DNA of 64,000 nucleotides from Symsagittifera roscoffensis (lineage: Eukaryota; Xenacoelomorpha; Acoela; Convolutidae), in NCBI RefSeq assembly GCF_963678635.1, contig NC_087062.1, forward strand, positions 70,339,345 through 70,403,344. Direction: 5' to 3'. Within the stretch, counting starts at the first letter, position 1; every line of letters begins with the position of its first letter. A program made the position numbers and the translations under genes. The notes beneath the pieces were generated by a model, which saw only the letters and a program-made list of their open reading frames with translations, was not told the origin of the DNA and ran no database searches. Below are positions 42,363-56,200 of the stretch, in pieces.

Positions 42363-42831
42363 GTTAGAAAAACTTCTTACACTGTGTGAATGGATCAAGT
42401 ATGAGTCTTTAGAAGAAAAAATTAAGCAAAAATAAGCTTAAGCACTTGTTTCTTACAGGGCAGAAGTACAATATTATTTCTAAGCGTTGAAAATTTTGCT
42501 CGTAAAAACAATTTTTGTGATTGTTTCTCATTTTTCTAAAGCATGCAATTGCATATCAAACTGAATCAATGGCTCCAAATTTCAGCGTTTCAAGATATTC
42601 CGTATTTTCGACAAGCATTTATTTTCGATATTCCGTATTTTGAATAAAATAACGAAGTATTTGTTCTCGATTAGTTATTCTTCAGTTTGGTAATTAATCC
42701 AAACAATGCCTACCAGTCGCAAATTTGTTATTTCTTACTTGCAATTGAGTGAGGGAAGGTTTTCTTTGTGAGCGTTCAACAGCGCGGAAAACGAGAAAAA
42801 AATGAATGAGCCAAATCAATATGCTGGCACT
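42363..42831. other. Possible intron 5, no feature seen
   Basis: AT-rich sequence after the last receptor exon seen. I find no gene or repeat. Confidence 0.4.
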
Positions 42832-43130
42832 CAGAGGCGGATCTAGGATTTTCACGAGAGGGGGGCGGATTTTCAAAAAATGTTTGAAATTTTTTTCGAA
42901 CTTTTTTTAGGTTGACTAAATTGTTTTTCCGAGCTCTGTCAGAGCACTAAAAAGACCCTGTTTTGGCCAATCGTTTTGCGTTGCAGGTATAAGTTTACAA
43001 AAAATAGGACAAAAAGGCGTTTTCAGGATATTTTTCTACGCTCGCTTCCCCCTCAAAGTTAGTAAATGTTGCTGTCGAAGGCAGGCGCCTTTAGAAAGAT
43101 TTAGGATTCGTCAGCCTAAAACTGAAATTT
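42832..43130 (+). mobile_element. hAT-type MITE, 3'-truncated copy
   Basis: The left terminus CAGAGGCGGATCTAGG matches the full copy at 57820, followed by the same G-run, TCCGAGCTCTGTCAGAGCACT and CCCCCTCAAAG blocks. The right inverted terminus is missing. The copy fades near 43130, shortly before the gypsy cluster. Confidence 0.7.
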
Positions 43131-43187
43131 TGAGTTAGTACAAAATGAATATTTTTGAAAACTTGGTTGCGTGTGGTGTCATATTGA

Positions 43188-43310
43188 AGCCCTATTGGTT
43201 GCAATTCACTTTACAAAAAAACTTCTAGAAATAGTTTCTTTTTCATTTTCGAGGAACGCGAGTCTGAATTTTTGTTTTCAGAAAAAAAATTAGTTAAAAA
43301 TTTATGATTG
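43188..43310 (+). repeat. Flank of the gypsy cluster, duplicated at 48635-48756
   Basis: The 123 bases before the first LTR recur almost unchanged before the third copy's LTR (48635-48756). A stretch outside the element was duplicated together with it, so the tandem copies arose by duplication after insertion and not by separate insertions. Confidence 0.8.
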
Positions 43311-43740
43311 TGTGATGATTTGAGAAATCAATTAAGTTAAGACTCTTAGTATCAAACCTAAAGAGAATACTTGATTGAACGGATCTGCTGCTGCGAATAA
43401 AAATGGTTCAGAGGCAATTCTTTATTTATTGCTGCCCAGAGGCAATTCTTTATTGATTATCGGTTGAGTTTAACCAACTGTCACATTGTGTCAGCAATGA
43501 CAAATTCTCATGATATTAATAAATTCTGTCCATGAATGAGATGCTGTCGATTGTATTTTTGGTATAAAATACTAAAAATGGGAACACGTGAACAAAAAAG
43601 ATAATTATCCCTGTTGATCATTCTTGTTTTTATGTACACTTTTCCCATTGATAGCAACTGTACCCACCAACCAAATCTTAGGTAAATTATCAATATGATC
43701 GATCTCAATTAAATCTTCATAATAAATCTCCTGCACTGCA
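43311..43740 (+). repeat. Gypsy LTR, first copy
   Basis: 430 bp, starting TGTGATGATTTGAG and ending CTGCACTGCA. It contains a direct repeat of CAGAGGCAATTCTTTAT. It is near-identical to 48757-49185. Confidence 0.85.
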
Positions 43741-46264
43741 CCAACCGATAACAACGGTCTTCAGACGGAAAAGTTGAAACGAAAAACCCTAATAACTCAT
43801 TAGATCTTACAAAATCTGATAAGGCATTGGCTTGGCTGGTTGCTTTGCTTGGACGAGCACGCTCAGAGAACAAAAGCGACCAGTCTGCAGACGGAATGAA
43901 TCTCGCAGACCTTGAAAACACGATTTTCTCTATCAACCAATGAGCAGTACAAGCAAACTTGAAGTTGAGGAGTCTTCTTTCATCAAAAAATCTCTGCAAA
44001 ATGACGTTCAATGAGATAATTGCTTCCCTAAGAGGTTACTGCAGACCGACAGAACATGTGTTCGTTGCTGAACGGGCCAAGTTCCTAGAGATAATTAAGA
44101 ATCAAGGAGAGTCTGACGACAATTTTTTTTCGAAGACTTCAAGAAGCTGATCAGTAAGGTAATTTCTCTGAACTTGAAAGCACCACTGATGAAAAAAACG
44201 AGTTGAAACGAATGAAGTTTATCTGGAATATGGAAAAAAATCAGCAGAGTCTTAACTCAAGTTTCTTCAGTCAAGTAGAGTTGAAACAGAAATAATCCTT
44301 ACCGTATGAAAAATGTATTAGAGTTTAGCGATCAAGCACAGTTTTTCCTGTGAACTCTAAGGTTAATGTTAGAGAAAAAAAAAGCATTCGAATCTAAGTC
44401 AACCTTTAAAAAACAACGAAATGCTAAAAAAAGCTTACAATGGCAATAACACGAAATATCCAAACTGCGGCAAAAAACCACACGGCAATAAGTCTTGTGC
44501 TTTATCGGGTAAAAAAAGTAAACCATGTTGTAAGATGGGAAACTTTGCAAAAAAATGTCGAAGTCCTTTAAACAACCACAACACAGGTAATAGTAGATTT
44601 ATTAAGAGAGTAAACTATCATGCTAAATCGGGTCAGCTCTCAGAATGGGAAAAAGGAAGTTGTCAATTATGAATATATTTCGCATCAAGCCTTGACGGCA
44701 TGGCCGCCGCATGGAAAACTGTCGTCATTGATGGCACTGAGATGAAAATGCATATGGACACAGGTGCTGATACAACAATGATATGGTCGACCATCTGAAG
44801 GAAGTTTGGAAGACTTAATTTTAACAAAACTGCTCGGACTCTACAAGCATACGATAGACACAATATTTTAGTCAAATGAACAGCTTTTAGCGACCTGACA
44901 TGGAATGGTTGACACTATTCAAAGCTACTTTTGGCAGTTGTGCCATCCAACAAGACTGCAGACTCCTAAATCTCTTACCAATCCTTTATTCGATACATGG
45001 GCCCTCAGTGAAATTGTCGAAAATCAAAGGATACAAGGTCCTGGTGAAATTGAAGCCTTGAGCATTTATACTTTTGTGGAGCATGCAAAATTCCGCTGCC
45101 GCTGCAGTAAAAACAAAGCCACAGGACATAGTCAAACAGGGAGTCCTCGAGCTAGTGCAGCTCGGCGGAGTTGCCATTGCATCATCAATCGTGTGGCAGT
45201 GGAAAAAATGGTGGTCTCAGACTTTTTGCCGAGTCCTCAAGCTACCTTCACCTCAAGGGCAAGCTAATTAAAGAAGAATTACCATTACCCGACAAGAAGA
45301 CAAGTTTCCACAACTTCCATGGATCCAGGTTCTTCAGCGGAATTGACCTCTCAGACGCTTACCATCAAATCGGACTTGATGATGAAGCAAGAGAATTGTG
45401 CACAATAAACACCCAAAAGGCGCTGTTCAAGATGTGGCGACTACCTCAATGGTGGAAAAACTCTTGCCCTATCTTTCAAAATTGCACCACGAAACTGCAC
45501 TGTGTCAAAGGAATCAAATGCGCGCTTACTTTGCAAAACGACCGGCTTGTCTTTGGAATTTCACAGGAGCAATACAAAAAAACTATGACGGTAGTCAATG
45601 GACGACTCATAGAAAAAAATCACCATCAACGAGACCAAGTCAAACTCGACACCACTCTCAACTGTTTCTTTTTAGACTATTCAGTTTCAGCTAATGGAAT
45701 TAAGTCTGAGGATAGACTTGTTGAAAAACTTGGAGCACAGGATACCCGCGAACCAGAACGAACTTCAATCATTTTATTGACTGGCAAACTTCTACGGACA
45801 AAGGATTCCGAACTTTGCCACCAAGATGTTCCCACTCAATGAGTCAATTCTTTTAATGGACAGATTAACTTAACAAAAGCTTTCAGAATATCAAACAAGA
45901 ACTCTGCTCGAAACCAAGCGTGCAAACCTACTCCCTGGACCTTGCGATGCAGGCAGTTGGCGGTGTTTTCTCTTAAGTAGAACATCCAGTGGTCTAGTTT
46001 CGAGGAAATTATCATCAGCTGAGCACAATTGCTCCAACCTAGTATGAGGCACTTTGGCAATCGTGTTTGTGATCACATGACTGAAATGGCTGTTACTAGG
46101 CCGCAAGTTCACTCCTCGAATAGATCACAAACCCTTGCAGTATCTCTTCGCGCCAGACGGAGAGATACCGAAAACAGCATCGCTATTAGCATCGCAGATA
46201 GGCTATTAAGCTGATGGGATTCGTTTGCAAACCGAGTTATATGTGCGAGGAGAGCCAATCCCAC
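43741..46264 (+). pseudogene. Gypsy body 1 (gag, protease, RT fragments)
   Basis: Gag remnants include HVFVAERAKF...QGESDDNF (about 44055-44125), the typical retrotransposon Gag block. Two degenerate zinc knuckles follow (44457-44570) in which Cys and spacing are partly lost. A protease core MDTGADTT lies near 44756-44779. A reverse transcriptase piece with FSGIDLSDAYHQIG lies near 45333-45374. Stops and frameshifts separate every block, so no working protein is possible. The copy ends at 46264, where pol sequence jumps into the middle of an LTR across a short shared AATGA. Confidence 0.8.
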
Positions 46265-46509
46265 GAATGACAAATTCTCATGATATTAAAAAATTCTGTC
46301 CATGAATGAGATGCTGTCGATTGTATTTTTGGTATAAAATACTAAAATGGGAACGCGTGAACAAAAAAGATAATTATCCCTAGTGATCATTCTTGTTTTT
46401 ATGTACACTTTTCCCATTGATAACAACTGTACCCACCAACCAAATCTTAGGTAAATTATCAATTTGATTGATCTCAATTAAATCTTCATAATAAATCTCC
46501 TGCACTGCA
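46265..46509 (+). repeat. Partial gypsy LTR, second copy
   Basis: This corresponds to the last 245 bp of the 43311 LTR. Its left edge is the duplication breakpoint. Confidence 0.8.
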
Positions 46510-48634
46510 CCAACCGATAACAACAGTCTTCAGACTGAAAAGTTGAAACAAAAAAACCTAATAACTCATTAGATCTTACAAAATCTGATAAGGCATTGGC
46601 TTGGCTGGTTGCTTTGCTTGGACGAGCACGCTCAGAGATTAAAAGCGACCAGTCTGCAGACGGAATGAATCTCGCAGACCTTCAAAACACGATTTTATCT
46701 ATCAACCAATGAGCAGTACAAGCAAACTTGAAGTTGAGGAGTCTTCTTTCATCAAAAAATCTCTGCAAAATGACGTTCAATGAGATCATTGTTTCCCTAG
46801 GAGGTTACTGCAGACCGACAGAACATGTGTTCGTTGCTGAACGGGCCAAACTCCTAGAGATAATTAAGAATCAAGGAGAGTCTGACGACAATTTTTTTTC
46901 GAAGACTTCAAGAAGCTGATCAGTAAGGTAATTTCTCTGAACTTAAAAGCACCACTGATGCAAAAAACGAAATGAAACGAATGAAGTTTATCTGAAATAT
47001 GGAAAAAAATCATCAGAGTCTTAACTCAACTTTCTTCAGTCAAGTAGAGTTGAAACAGAAATAATCCTTACCGATATGAAAACTGTATTAGAGTTTAGCG
47101 ATCGAGCACAGTTTTTCCTGTGAACTCTAAGGTTAATGTTAGAGAAAAAAAAGCATTCAAATCTAAGTCAATCTTTAAAAAACAACGAAATGCTAATAAA
47201 GCTTACAATGGCAATAACACGGAATATCCAAACTGCGGCAAAAAACCACACGGCAATAAGTCTTGTGCTTCATCGGGTAAAAAAAGTAAACCATGTTGTA
47301 AGATGGGACACTTTGCAAAAAAGTGTCGAAGTCCTTTAAACAACCACAACACAGGTAATAGTAGATTTAATAAAAGAGTAAACTATCATGCTAATTCGTG
47401 TCAGTTCTCAGAATGGGAAAAAGAAGTTGTCAATTAGGAATAAATTTTGCATCAAGCCTTGTCGGCATGGCCGCAGCATGGAAAACTGTCTTCATTGATG
47501 GCACTGAGATGAAAATGCATATGGACACAGGTGCTGATACAACAATGATATGGTCGCCCATCTGAAATAAGTTTGGAAGACTTAATTTTGACAAAACTGC
47601 TCGGACTCTACAAGCATACGATAGACACAAACTCTTAGTCAAATGAACAGCTTTTAGCCACCTGACATGAAATGGTTGACACTATTCAATGCTACTTTTG
47701 GCAGTTGTGCCATCCAACAAGACTGCAGACTCCTAAATCTCTTACCAATCCTTTATTCGATACATGGGCCCTCAGTGAAATTGTCGAAAATCAAAGGATA
47801 CAAGGTCCTGGTGAAATTGAAGCCTTGAGCATTTATACTTTTGTGGAGCACGCAAAATTCCGCTGCCGCTGCAGTAAAAACAAAGCCACAGGACATAGTC
47901 AAACAGGGAGTCCTCGAGCTAGTGCAGCTCGGCGGAGTTGCCATTGCATCATCAATCGTGTGGCAGTGGAAAAAATGGTGGTCTCAGACTTTTTGCCGAG
48001 TCCTCAAGCTACCTTCACCTCAAGGGCAAGCTAATTAAAGAAGAATTACCATTACCCGACAAGAAGACAAGTTTCCACAACTTCCATGGATCCAGGTTCT
48101 TCAGCGGAATTGACCTCTCAGACGCTTACCATCAAATCGGACTTGATGATGAAGCAAGAGAATTGTGCACAATAAACACCCAAAAGGCGCTGTTCAAGAT
48201 GTGGCGACTACCTCAATGGTGGAAAAACTCTTGCCCTATCTTTCAAAATTGCACCACGAAACTGCACTGTGTCAAAGGAATCAAATGCGCGCTTACTTTG
48301 CAAAACGACCGGCTTGTCTTTGGAATTTCACAGGAGCAATACAAAAAAACTATGACGGTAGTCAATGGACGACTCATAGAAAAAAATCACCATCAACGAG
48401 ACCAAGTCAAACTCGACACCACTCTCAACTGTTTCTTTTTAGACTATTCAGTTTCAACTAATGGAATTAAGTCTGAGGATAGACCTGTTGAAAAACTTGG
48501 AGCACAGGATACCCGCGAACCAGAACGAACTTCAATCATTTTATTGACTGGCCAACTTCTACGGACAAAGGATTCCGAACTTTGCCACCAAGATGTTCCC
48601 ACTCAAGGACGTACAGAGTCAAGTCTTTTAATGG
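46510..48634 (+). pseudogene. Gypsy body 2 (gag, protease, RT fragments)
   Basis: It has the same order of remnants as body 1: Gag block near 46820-46890, zinc knuckles near 47225-47340, DTGADTT near 47523, RT block near 48099-48140. The gag half is closest to body 3 and the RT half to body 1, which suggests gene conversion or exchange between copies. It ends at 48634, where the duplicated flank begins. Confidence 0.8.
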
Positions 48635-48756
48635 AGCCCTATTGGTTGCAATTCACTTTCCAAAAAAACTTCTAGAAATAGTTTCTTTTTCATTTTCGAG
48701 GAACGCTAGTCTGAATTTTTGTTTTCAGAAAAAAATTAGTTAAAAATTTATAATTG
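48635..48756 (+). repeat. Duplicated flank before the third gypsy copy
   Basis: This matches 43188-43310 (starting AGCCCTATTGGTTGC) with few changes and marks the tandem duplication unit. Confidence 0.8.
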
Positions 48757-49185
48757 TGTGAGGTTTTGTGAAATCAATTAAGTTAGGACTCTTAGTATCA
48801 AACCTAAAGAGAATACTTGATTGAACGGATCTGCTGCTGCGAATTAAAATGGTTCAGAGGCAATTCTTTATTTATTGCTGCCCAGAGGCAATTCTTTATT
48901 GATTATCGGTTGAGTTTAACCAACTGTCACATTGTGTCAGCAATGACAAATTCTCATGATATTAAAAAATTCTGTCCATGAATGAGATGCTGTCGATTGT
49001 ATTTTTGGTATAAAATACTAAAATGGGAACGCGTGAACAAAAAAGATAATTATCCCTAGTGATAATTCTTGTTTTTATGTACACTTTTCCCATTGATAAC
49101 AACTGTACCCACCAACCAAATCTTAGGTAAATTATCAATTTGATTGATCTCAATTAAATCTTCATAATAAATCTCCTGCACTGCA
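48757..49185 (+). repeat. Gypsy LTR, third copy
   Basis: 429 bp, starting TGTGAGGTTTTGTG and ending CTGCACTGCA, nearly identical to 43311-43740. Confidence 0.85.
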
Positions 49186-52100
49186 CCAACCGATAACAAC
49201 AGTCTTCAGACTGAAAAGTTGAAACAAAAAAACCTAATAACTCATTAGATCTTACAAAATCTGATAAGGCATTGGCTTGGCTGGTTGCTTTGCTTGGACG
49301 AGCACGCTCAGAGATTAAAAGCGACCAGTCTGCAGACGGAATGAATCTCGCAGACCTTCAAAACACGATTTTATCTATCAACCAATGAGCAGTACAAGCA
49401 AACTTGAAGTTGAGGAGTCTTCTTTCATCAAAAAATCTCTGCAAAATGACGTTCAATGAGATCATTGTTTCCCTAGGAGGTTACTGCAGACCGACAGAAC
49501 ATGTGTTCGTTGCTGAACGGGCCAAACTCCTAGAGATAATTAAGAATCAAGGAGAGTCTGACGACAATTTTTTTTCGAAGACTTCAAGAAGCTGATCAGT
49601 AAGGTAATTTCTCTGAACTTAAAAGCACCACTGATGCAAAAAACGAAATGAAACGAAAGAAGTTTATCTGAAATATGGAAAAAAATCATCAGAGTCTTAA
49701 CTCAAGTTTCTTCAGTCAAGTAGAGTTGAAACAGAAATAATCCTTACCGATATGAAAACTGTATTAGAGTTTAGCGATCGAGCACAGTTTTTCCTGTGAA
49801 CTCTAAGGTTAATGTTAGAGAAAAAAAAGCATTCAAATCTAAGTCAATCTTTAAAAAACAACGAAATGCTAATAAAGCTTACAATGGCAATAACACGGAA
49901 TATCCAAACTGCGGCAAAAAACCACACGGCAATAAATCTTGTGCTTCATCGGGTAAAAAAAGTAAACCATGTTGTAAGATGGGACACTTTGCAAAAAAGT
50001 GTCGAAGTCCTTTAAACAACCACAACACAGGTAATAGTAGATTTAATAAGAGAGTAAACTATCATGCTAATTCGTGTCAGTTCTCAGAATGGGAAAAAGA
50101 AGTTGTCAATTAGGAATAAATTTTGCATCAAGCCTTGTCGGCATGGCCGCAGCATGGAAAACTGTCTTCATTGATGGCACTGAGATGAAAATGCATATGG
50201 ACACAGGTGCTGATACAACAATGATATGGTCGCCCATCTGAAATAAGTTTGGAAGACTTAATTTTGACAAAACTGCTCGGACTCTACAAGCATACGATAG
50301 ACACAAACTCTTAGTCAAATGAACAGCTTTTAGCGACCTGACATGAAATGGTTGACACTATTCAATGCTACTTTTGGCAGTTGTGCCATCCAACAAGACT
50401 GCAGACTCCTAAATCTCTTACCAATCGTTTCTTCGATACATGGGCCCTCGGTGAAATTGTCAAAGGATACAAGGTCCTGGTGAAATTGAAGCCTTGAGCA
50501 TACATACTTTTCTGAGGAGCACGCAAAATTCCGCTGCCGCTGCAGTAAAAACAAAGCTACAGGACATAGTCAAACAGGGAGTCCTCGAGCTAGTGCAGCT
50601 CGGCGGAGTTGCCAATACATCATCAATCGTGTGGCAGTGGAAAAAATGGTGGTCTCAGACTTTTTGCCGCCTCCTCAAGCTACGTTCACCTCAAGGGCAA
50701 GCTAATTGAAGAAGAATTACCATTACCCAACAAGAAGACAAGTTTCCACAACTTCCCTGGATCCAGGTTCTTCAGCGGAATTGACCTCTCAGACGCTTAC
50801 CATCGAATCGGACTTGATGATGAAGCAAGAGAATTGTGCACAATAAACACCCAAAAGGCGCTGTTCAAGATGTGGCGACTACCTCAATGGTGGAAAAACT
50901 CTTGCAAAATTGCACCACGAAACTGCACTGTGTCAAAGGAATCAAATGCGTGGTTACTTTGCAAAACGACCTGCTTGTCTTTGGAATTTCACAGGAGCAA
51001 TACAAAAAAACTATGACGGTAGTCAATGGACGACTCAGAGAAAAAAATCACCATCAACGAGACCAAGTCAAACTCGACACCACTCTCAACTGTTTCTTTT
51101 TAGACTATTCAGTTTCAGCTAATGGAATTAAGTCTGAGGATAGACTTGTTGAAAAACTTGGAGCACAGGATACCCGCGAACCAGAACGAACTTCAATCAT
51201 TTTATTGACTGGCAAACTTCTACGGACAAAGGATTCCGAACTTTGCCACCAAGATGTTCCCACTCAATGAGTCAAGTCTTTTAATGGACAGATTAACTTA
51301 ACAAAAGCTTTCAGAATATCAAACAAGAACTCTGCTCGAAACCAAGCGTGCAACCCTACTACCTGGACCTTGCGATGCAGGCAGTTGGCGGTGTTTTCTC
51401 TTAAGTAGAACATCCAGTGGTCTAGTTTCGAGGAAATTATCATCAGCTGAGCACAATTGCTCCAACCTAGTATGAGGCACTTTGGCAATCGTGTTTGTGA
51501 TCACATGACTGAAATGGCTGTTACTAGGCCGCAAGTTCACTCCTCGAATAGATCACAAACCCTTGCAGTATCTCTTCGCGCCAGACGGAGAGATACCGAA
51601 AACAGCATCGCTATTAGCATCGCAGATAGGCTATTAAGCTGATGGGATTCGTTTGCAAACCGAGTTATATGTGCGAGGAGAGCCAATCCCACGAATGGAC
51701 GCTATGAGCCGACTGTGTTTCGATCACGAGACAAAAGAAAAGGAAAAAATTGGTTTCTCTCAGAGTGACATCTTTTTTGCACACACGCAGACAACCAAGC
51801 TGAACGACATCAAAAGCGACCTCCATTTGAATCAAACATTTTAAGATGTCTTCAAGTGGCTACAATGTGGTTATTGGAGACTATGATCGGAAGCTACATC
51901 AAACTTCAAGGAGGGAGCTGAAACATTGAAAATACGAGAAGGCATCATCTACAGGGCGTTGTACATTTCGTACTGCCGAAATTCAGAAAACAAATTATGG
52001 GCGATCCGCACAAGGCGCTTCCAAAACAACGGGGAACAGAATGTTTATTTGGTGGTCTCTGAGAATGTTTATTTGGTGGCCTGGCATGTCATAAAACGTT

Positions 52101-52807
52101 GAGCGACTTGTCTCAAGATGCGAGATCTTCAAAAGAACAGACCATCGCTTGTGACAAACAATTACAAAGTGACCAGAGGCAGACGTATGGGAACGAATCC
52201 GTACATAAGGTGTGAGTCCACATCAGAAACAACGGAAGATATTAGTTGCTGTGGATGCAGGGAGTGGTTGGATCGAATTTTTCCCGACCAATGATCGAAC
52301 TACTCTAACTGTCAAAAAATGCCTTTTAGCAGTTTTTGCATGATTTGGAGTACCCAAAATTGTAATCTCTGACAACAGAACCAAGTTTATGAGCGTTGAT
52401 TTCAAAACCTGGTGCAAGTCTTCAGATTTCACAAAAAGAATCACCGATCTACCACCTGAGAGTGAATGGATTAGCAGAAAGAGCAGTCCAGACGAAAAAA
52501 CGCGCATGAAAGCATGGCAAAAAAGTTTACATCTCAGTTTTTTTTTTGCGTTTCTCAAACGATCACTAATGACGTATAGAAAAATGTCCAGAAAGAGGAA
52601 AAACGCCAGCAGTGTTTTTTTTGGACAAAAAATCGAATTACCTACCATCATAGATGAAAAATGAAAACGAAGAGCAACTTTCACCAACCCCAGGCGACCA
52701 ACCTGAACCGGTATCAGAACAACCCAAATGATTATGAAATTTCAGGAAGGCAACTAAACGCTACGGAGATCCTATCTCGACAGATCTTCTTAGACAAGGA
52801 GGGAGGA
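49186..52807 (+). pseudogene. Gypsy body 3 (gag to integrase, broken)
   Basis: This is the longest copy. It has the Gag block near 49495-49565, zinc knuckles near 49905-50012, DTGADTT near 50200, RT near 50770-50815, an RNase H end near 51690, and integrase remnants at 52225-52480 (VAVDAGSGWIE and later VPKIVISDN). A 12-bp deletion relative to bodies 1 and 2 lies near 50905. Stops and frameshifts break every domain. It ends with the polypurine tract at 52796-52807. Confidence 0.8.
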
Positions 52808-53202
52808 TGTGATGAACTAAGAAATCATCCAAATTAAAACTCTTAGTATGAAACTTAAAGCGAATAATTACATGAACTTATCAGATCTAATGAAGCGTAT
52901 TTTTTTATTGCTGTCTCTTTATTATCAGTTGAATTGAACCAACTGCCACATCATATCAACCATAACAGATTCTCATGATTTTAATCAATCCAAATCTATG
53001 ATGTAGTTTACGGATGTCTTTTTGGTAAAAATTTACAAATTTTTGAACGCGTGAACAAAAAAGATATTTATCCCTTGTGTTTTATCTTGTTTTATTGAAT
53101 TTTTTTCCTCTGACAACAACTACAAATACCAACTAAACTTTCGATAGATTATCACTAACATCGATTTCAATGAAATGTCAATAACAAATCTCTTGCCTTG
53201 CA
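52808..53202 (+). repeat. Gypsy LTR, last and diverged copy
   Basis: About 395 bp, starting TGTGATGAACTAAG. It shares GACAAATTCTCATGAT-like and GAACGCGTGAACAAAAAAGAT blocks with the other LTRs but is clearly diverged, which indicates an old insertion. Confidence 0.75.
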
Positions 53203-56200
53203 CTGATCTTCAACAGAATACTGATTTTCCTCCCTTAATTTGTACAAAAGAACAATTTCAGCACCATTTTTTTTACTTTCCATTTTTATTACTTTCCATT
53301 CTCGCAGTGATTCAAAGATTATTCTGCTATCTCCTATCACAATTTCAATTTACAAAAAATTTTTTAAAAAAATTCGAAGCGTTTTACCTATCTTTTCTAG
53401 CAAAACATTTTCATTTTTGCTGCGCAGCAATTGGCTCTTCTTGAAATTGAATTTCAAGCATTCGTTATTGTTTTTATCCAACGTCTTTTTGAAAAAACTT
53501 AGAACCTCCGAACTGAGTTCCGACCAATGCGAATACTGAACAATAGATGCCCTATGACCGAGAGTGGCTCTTAAGAGGCTCAAAAATTTTTAAGATTGAG
53601 CGGCCTCAAAACCAAGCAATTTAACCTTTTTAAAATTATAATTGACTAAAAATCTGCAATGTATGTTTAGTATAAAACGGTTAGAAAACTCATAGTCAGT
53701 TGAAAGTGCAAATTTGATCACTTTTATTTTAATTTAAAAAATTTTTTTGCTGTCAAATGAAAAAAATCAGATCAAACTTAGTTTGTTAAGTCTGTTAGCT
53801 CCTCAGCAACTGATTCAAAAGATCAAATTACCAAAACCCCTTTAAGTAGGCGAAGTTAAGATCTCGCTCACTATCATTTAAGTTTGGTAAAATCAGTTCA
53901 GCGCTTCCTTTAAACTGCTGGGCTGTTATTGAGGGGAAATTCAGGCCTCGAACCAAAATCACGTTCTTTCTCCAAAATCAATTTAAGGTGAAAGATTTAA
54001 GCTTGGTCCGATGCGAAAACAACTTTAGTAACTAATTATTCCGAGTTTTGAAGAAAGTGAAGAATATATTTGCTTGGGGTGATTTTTTGCAGACCATTTT
54101 TACAAAATTTTGGCCCCTTGGGGGTTTGATTGCTCGATCGGCATGTGTGCACACCACCCGAGCCAAGTATGCACACCACTATAGTAACCTAACACGAGTC
54201 TGTCGAAACTGCTTGTTGTATACCATTCACGTGGCGAATAATCCGGCACTACAAATAATCCGGCACTATAAAATTTTGATTTCAGTACCAGTCTTACTAA
54301 AACTGAGAAAATCTAATCAAATCTAATCAAATAATAATCAATATTAATCTCTCTCTTTGAGAAAAATTGAAACTAATTTATCAAAGCTTGTTCGACTAAA
54401 ATCTTGATTTAGAAGATCTGTATTTCTTTACAATTAAACTCAATTTTTTTTACCATAAACTATAGTTTATTTGTTATGCACAAAAACTTCATTTAAAGTG
54501 ATCATAACTAAAAATGATTTCTTTTGTTTACCCATATTGTCTTCGAACTTGCGCTTGAATTGCTTTTCACAGGCGTTGGTGTATGTGAAAATCAGAAAAT
54601 ATAATGTAGCAGTTTTCCAATCAATTCAAGTTGTATTGAAGTTTTTAAATTATTTTCACTTTTTGACAACCAAAATTGATTCATGGTGCACATTTTTAGT
54701 TTTTTGATTCACCAATATATCAGCTCAATTATTAAGTTTCTTGGTTTATTTGAGTTCCTTTTCACCTACCGCGCGGAATATTCATTTACTATGAATGGAT
54801 CTCTTTAACAATTTTGTTTCGTGGTAGGAAACTGTGTTCTGATATACCAAAGCGTGACAAGACTATTTGATTTTAGAGATCTTGTTATTGACGAAAAAAG
54901 AACGCATAGTATAAAACTAGAATAAACTTTTGTTGTGGTGAAATTTTGGCAAACAAAATAACTTTTTCATTTATAATAAAAATTATATATGATTCAAATT
55001 GTTTTGTTTTTCAAACTAATTTTAACCAATTTATGTGTCTACATATCAATATACAATAAATTATCTTAATTTTAATAACCAATAAATCATAATAAAAATC
55101 GATAAATCAGTTTTTACTAATCAATCGATTAAAACTTCTTTGTACCATTAGTTTTGGTATTATAATCAAACATAATTGACAAAAATGACAAAATCATGTG
55201 TTATAATCAATTATATGGCCCTAAACTTGTATGCGGGCGAACACAAGTCCAATGCAGACAGTTTGTTGTTCTGACCGTTCAAAAATGGGGAGGAATTTTT
55301 TATTTGGATGTGTTGTAGTTTTTTTCTTTTTTTTTCACAAAAAATCAGCTACAACAATTAATCATCGGAAAGATTTGAGTGATACATCATTTTAAAGCCC
55401 TTTCACTTGTGATTTGAATTTGCGATTTGTGATTAGCAATTTTGAAAGAATTTTTTGAGAAAAATTGAGTTGAGAAAAGTTGTTTGAAAATTTATTATGC
55501 TCATTTTTTAAATTTTTCTTGAGTAAATTTAGTGTTTGGATTTTTTAGTGCTATTTTGGGAATCAAAATTTCAAAAAGTTTGAGATTTCCTTCAAACAAA
55601 AAATTAGAAAAAGTATTGTATTTTTTTTTAAATTTCTGTTTCGTTTTCCCAATATTTTTTTTTCAAAAACCATTGTTTTGTTTGCCTCTTTTAATATGAC
55701 TGTCGAATATGCCTAAAATATTGTTCACGTCAGATCACTTAATCATTCCAGGCAGAAAAAGCTACACCAATTGAAAAAAAAAATGGTAGAGTCATGAAGA
55801 CTATGGTCGGAACATTCTGTGATACTTACATAGCAACTGGCTATCCTTGTAAACATATTTAAGTTCGGCTCCGAAGAGTATTGAACTCGGGCAACCCGTT
55901 TTTACAAATTTTGTCATTCAGTCAGAATTCACTATTCATACAACCGATGGAAAAAAAGTGATAAAATTATCCAGTTTCGGACAGTTTGAAGGGCATTGAT
56001 TAATTGAGAGCTTTTGTGAATCATCTATATCTTAAAATTGCAAACCGGAGACTGCTTTTTGCGTTCAGAATACTTTCCGATGTGTATTCTTAAGTACCAG
56101 AATAATAAACCAGTTCCGTTTTTACCAAAAAAAGTGGTCGCTTTGTACAAAAAATTGTTTCAGTGATCAAAGACTACTGTTTCGTTTATCTCGGCTAAAA

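Larger units (their letters stand above)
43311..53202 (+). mobile_element. Decayed Ty3/gypsy retrotransposon, three partial tandem copies
   Basis: The cluster has a full LTR (43311), body 1, a partial LTR (46265), body 2, a duplicated flank, a full LTR (48757), body 3 and a diverged last LTR (52808). Only body 3 reaches the integrase and a polypurine tract (AAGGAGGGAGGA) before the final LTR. All reading frames are broken. The bodies are far more alike to each other than the first and last LTRs are, so an old element was later duplicated. I see no matching target duplication. Confidence 0.85.

Noticed and set aside
53175-54707. Hydrophobic + strand frames resembling membrane segments
   Set aside because: They are T-rich frames without receptor motifs or convincing splice sites, so not TM6/TM7.
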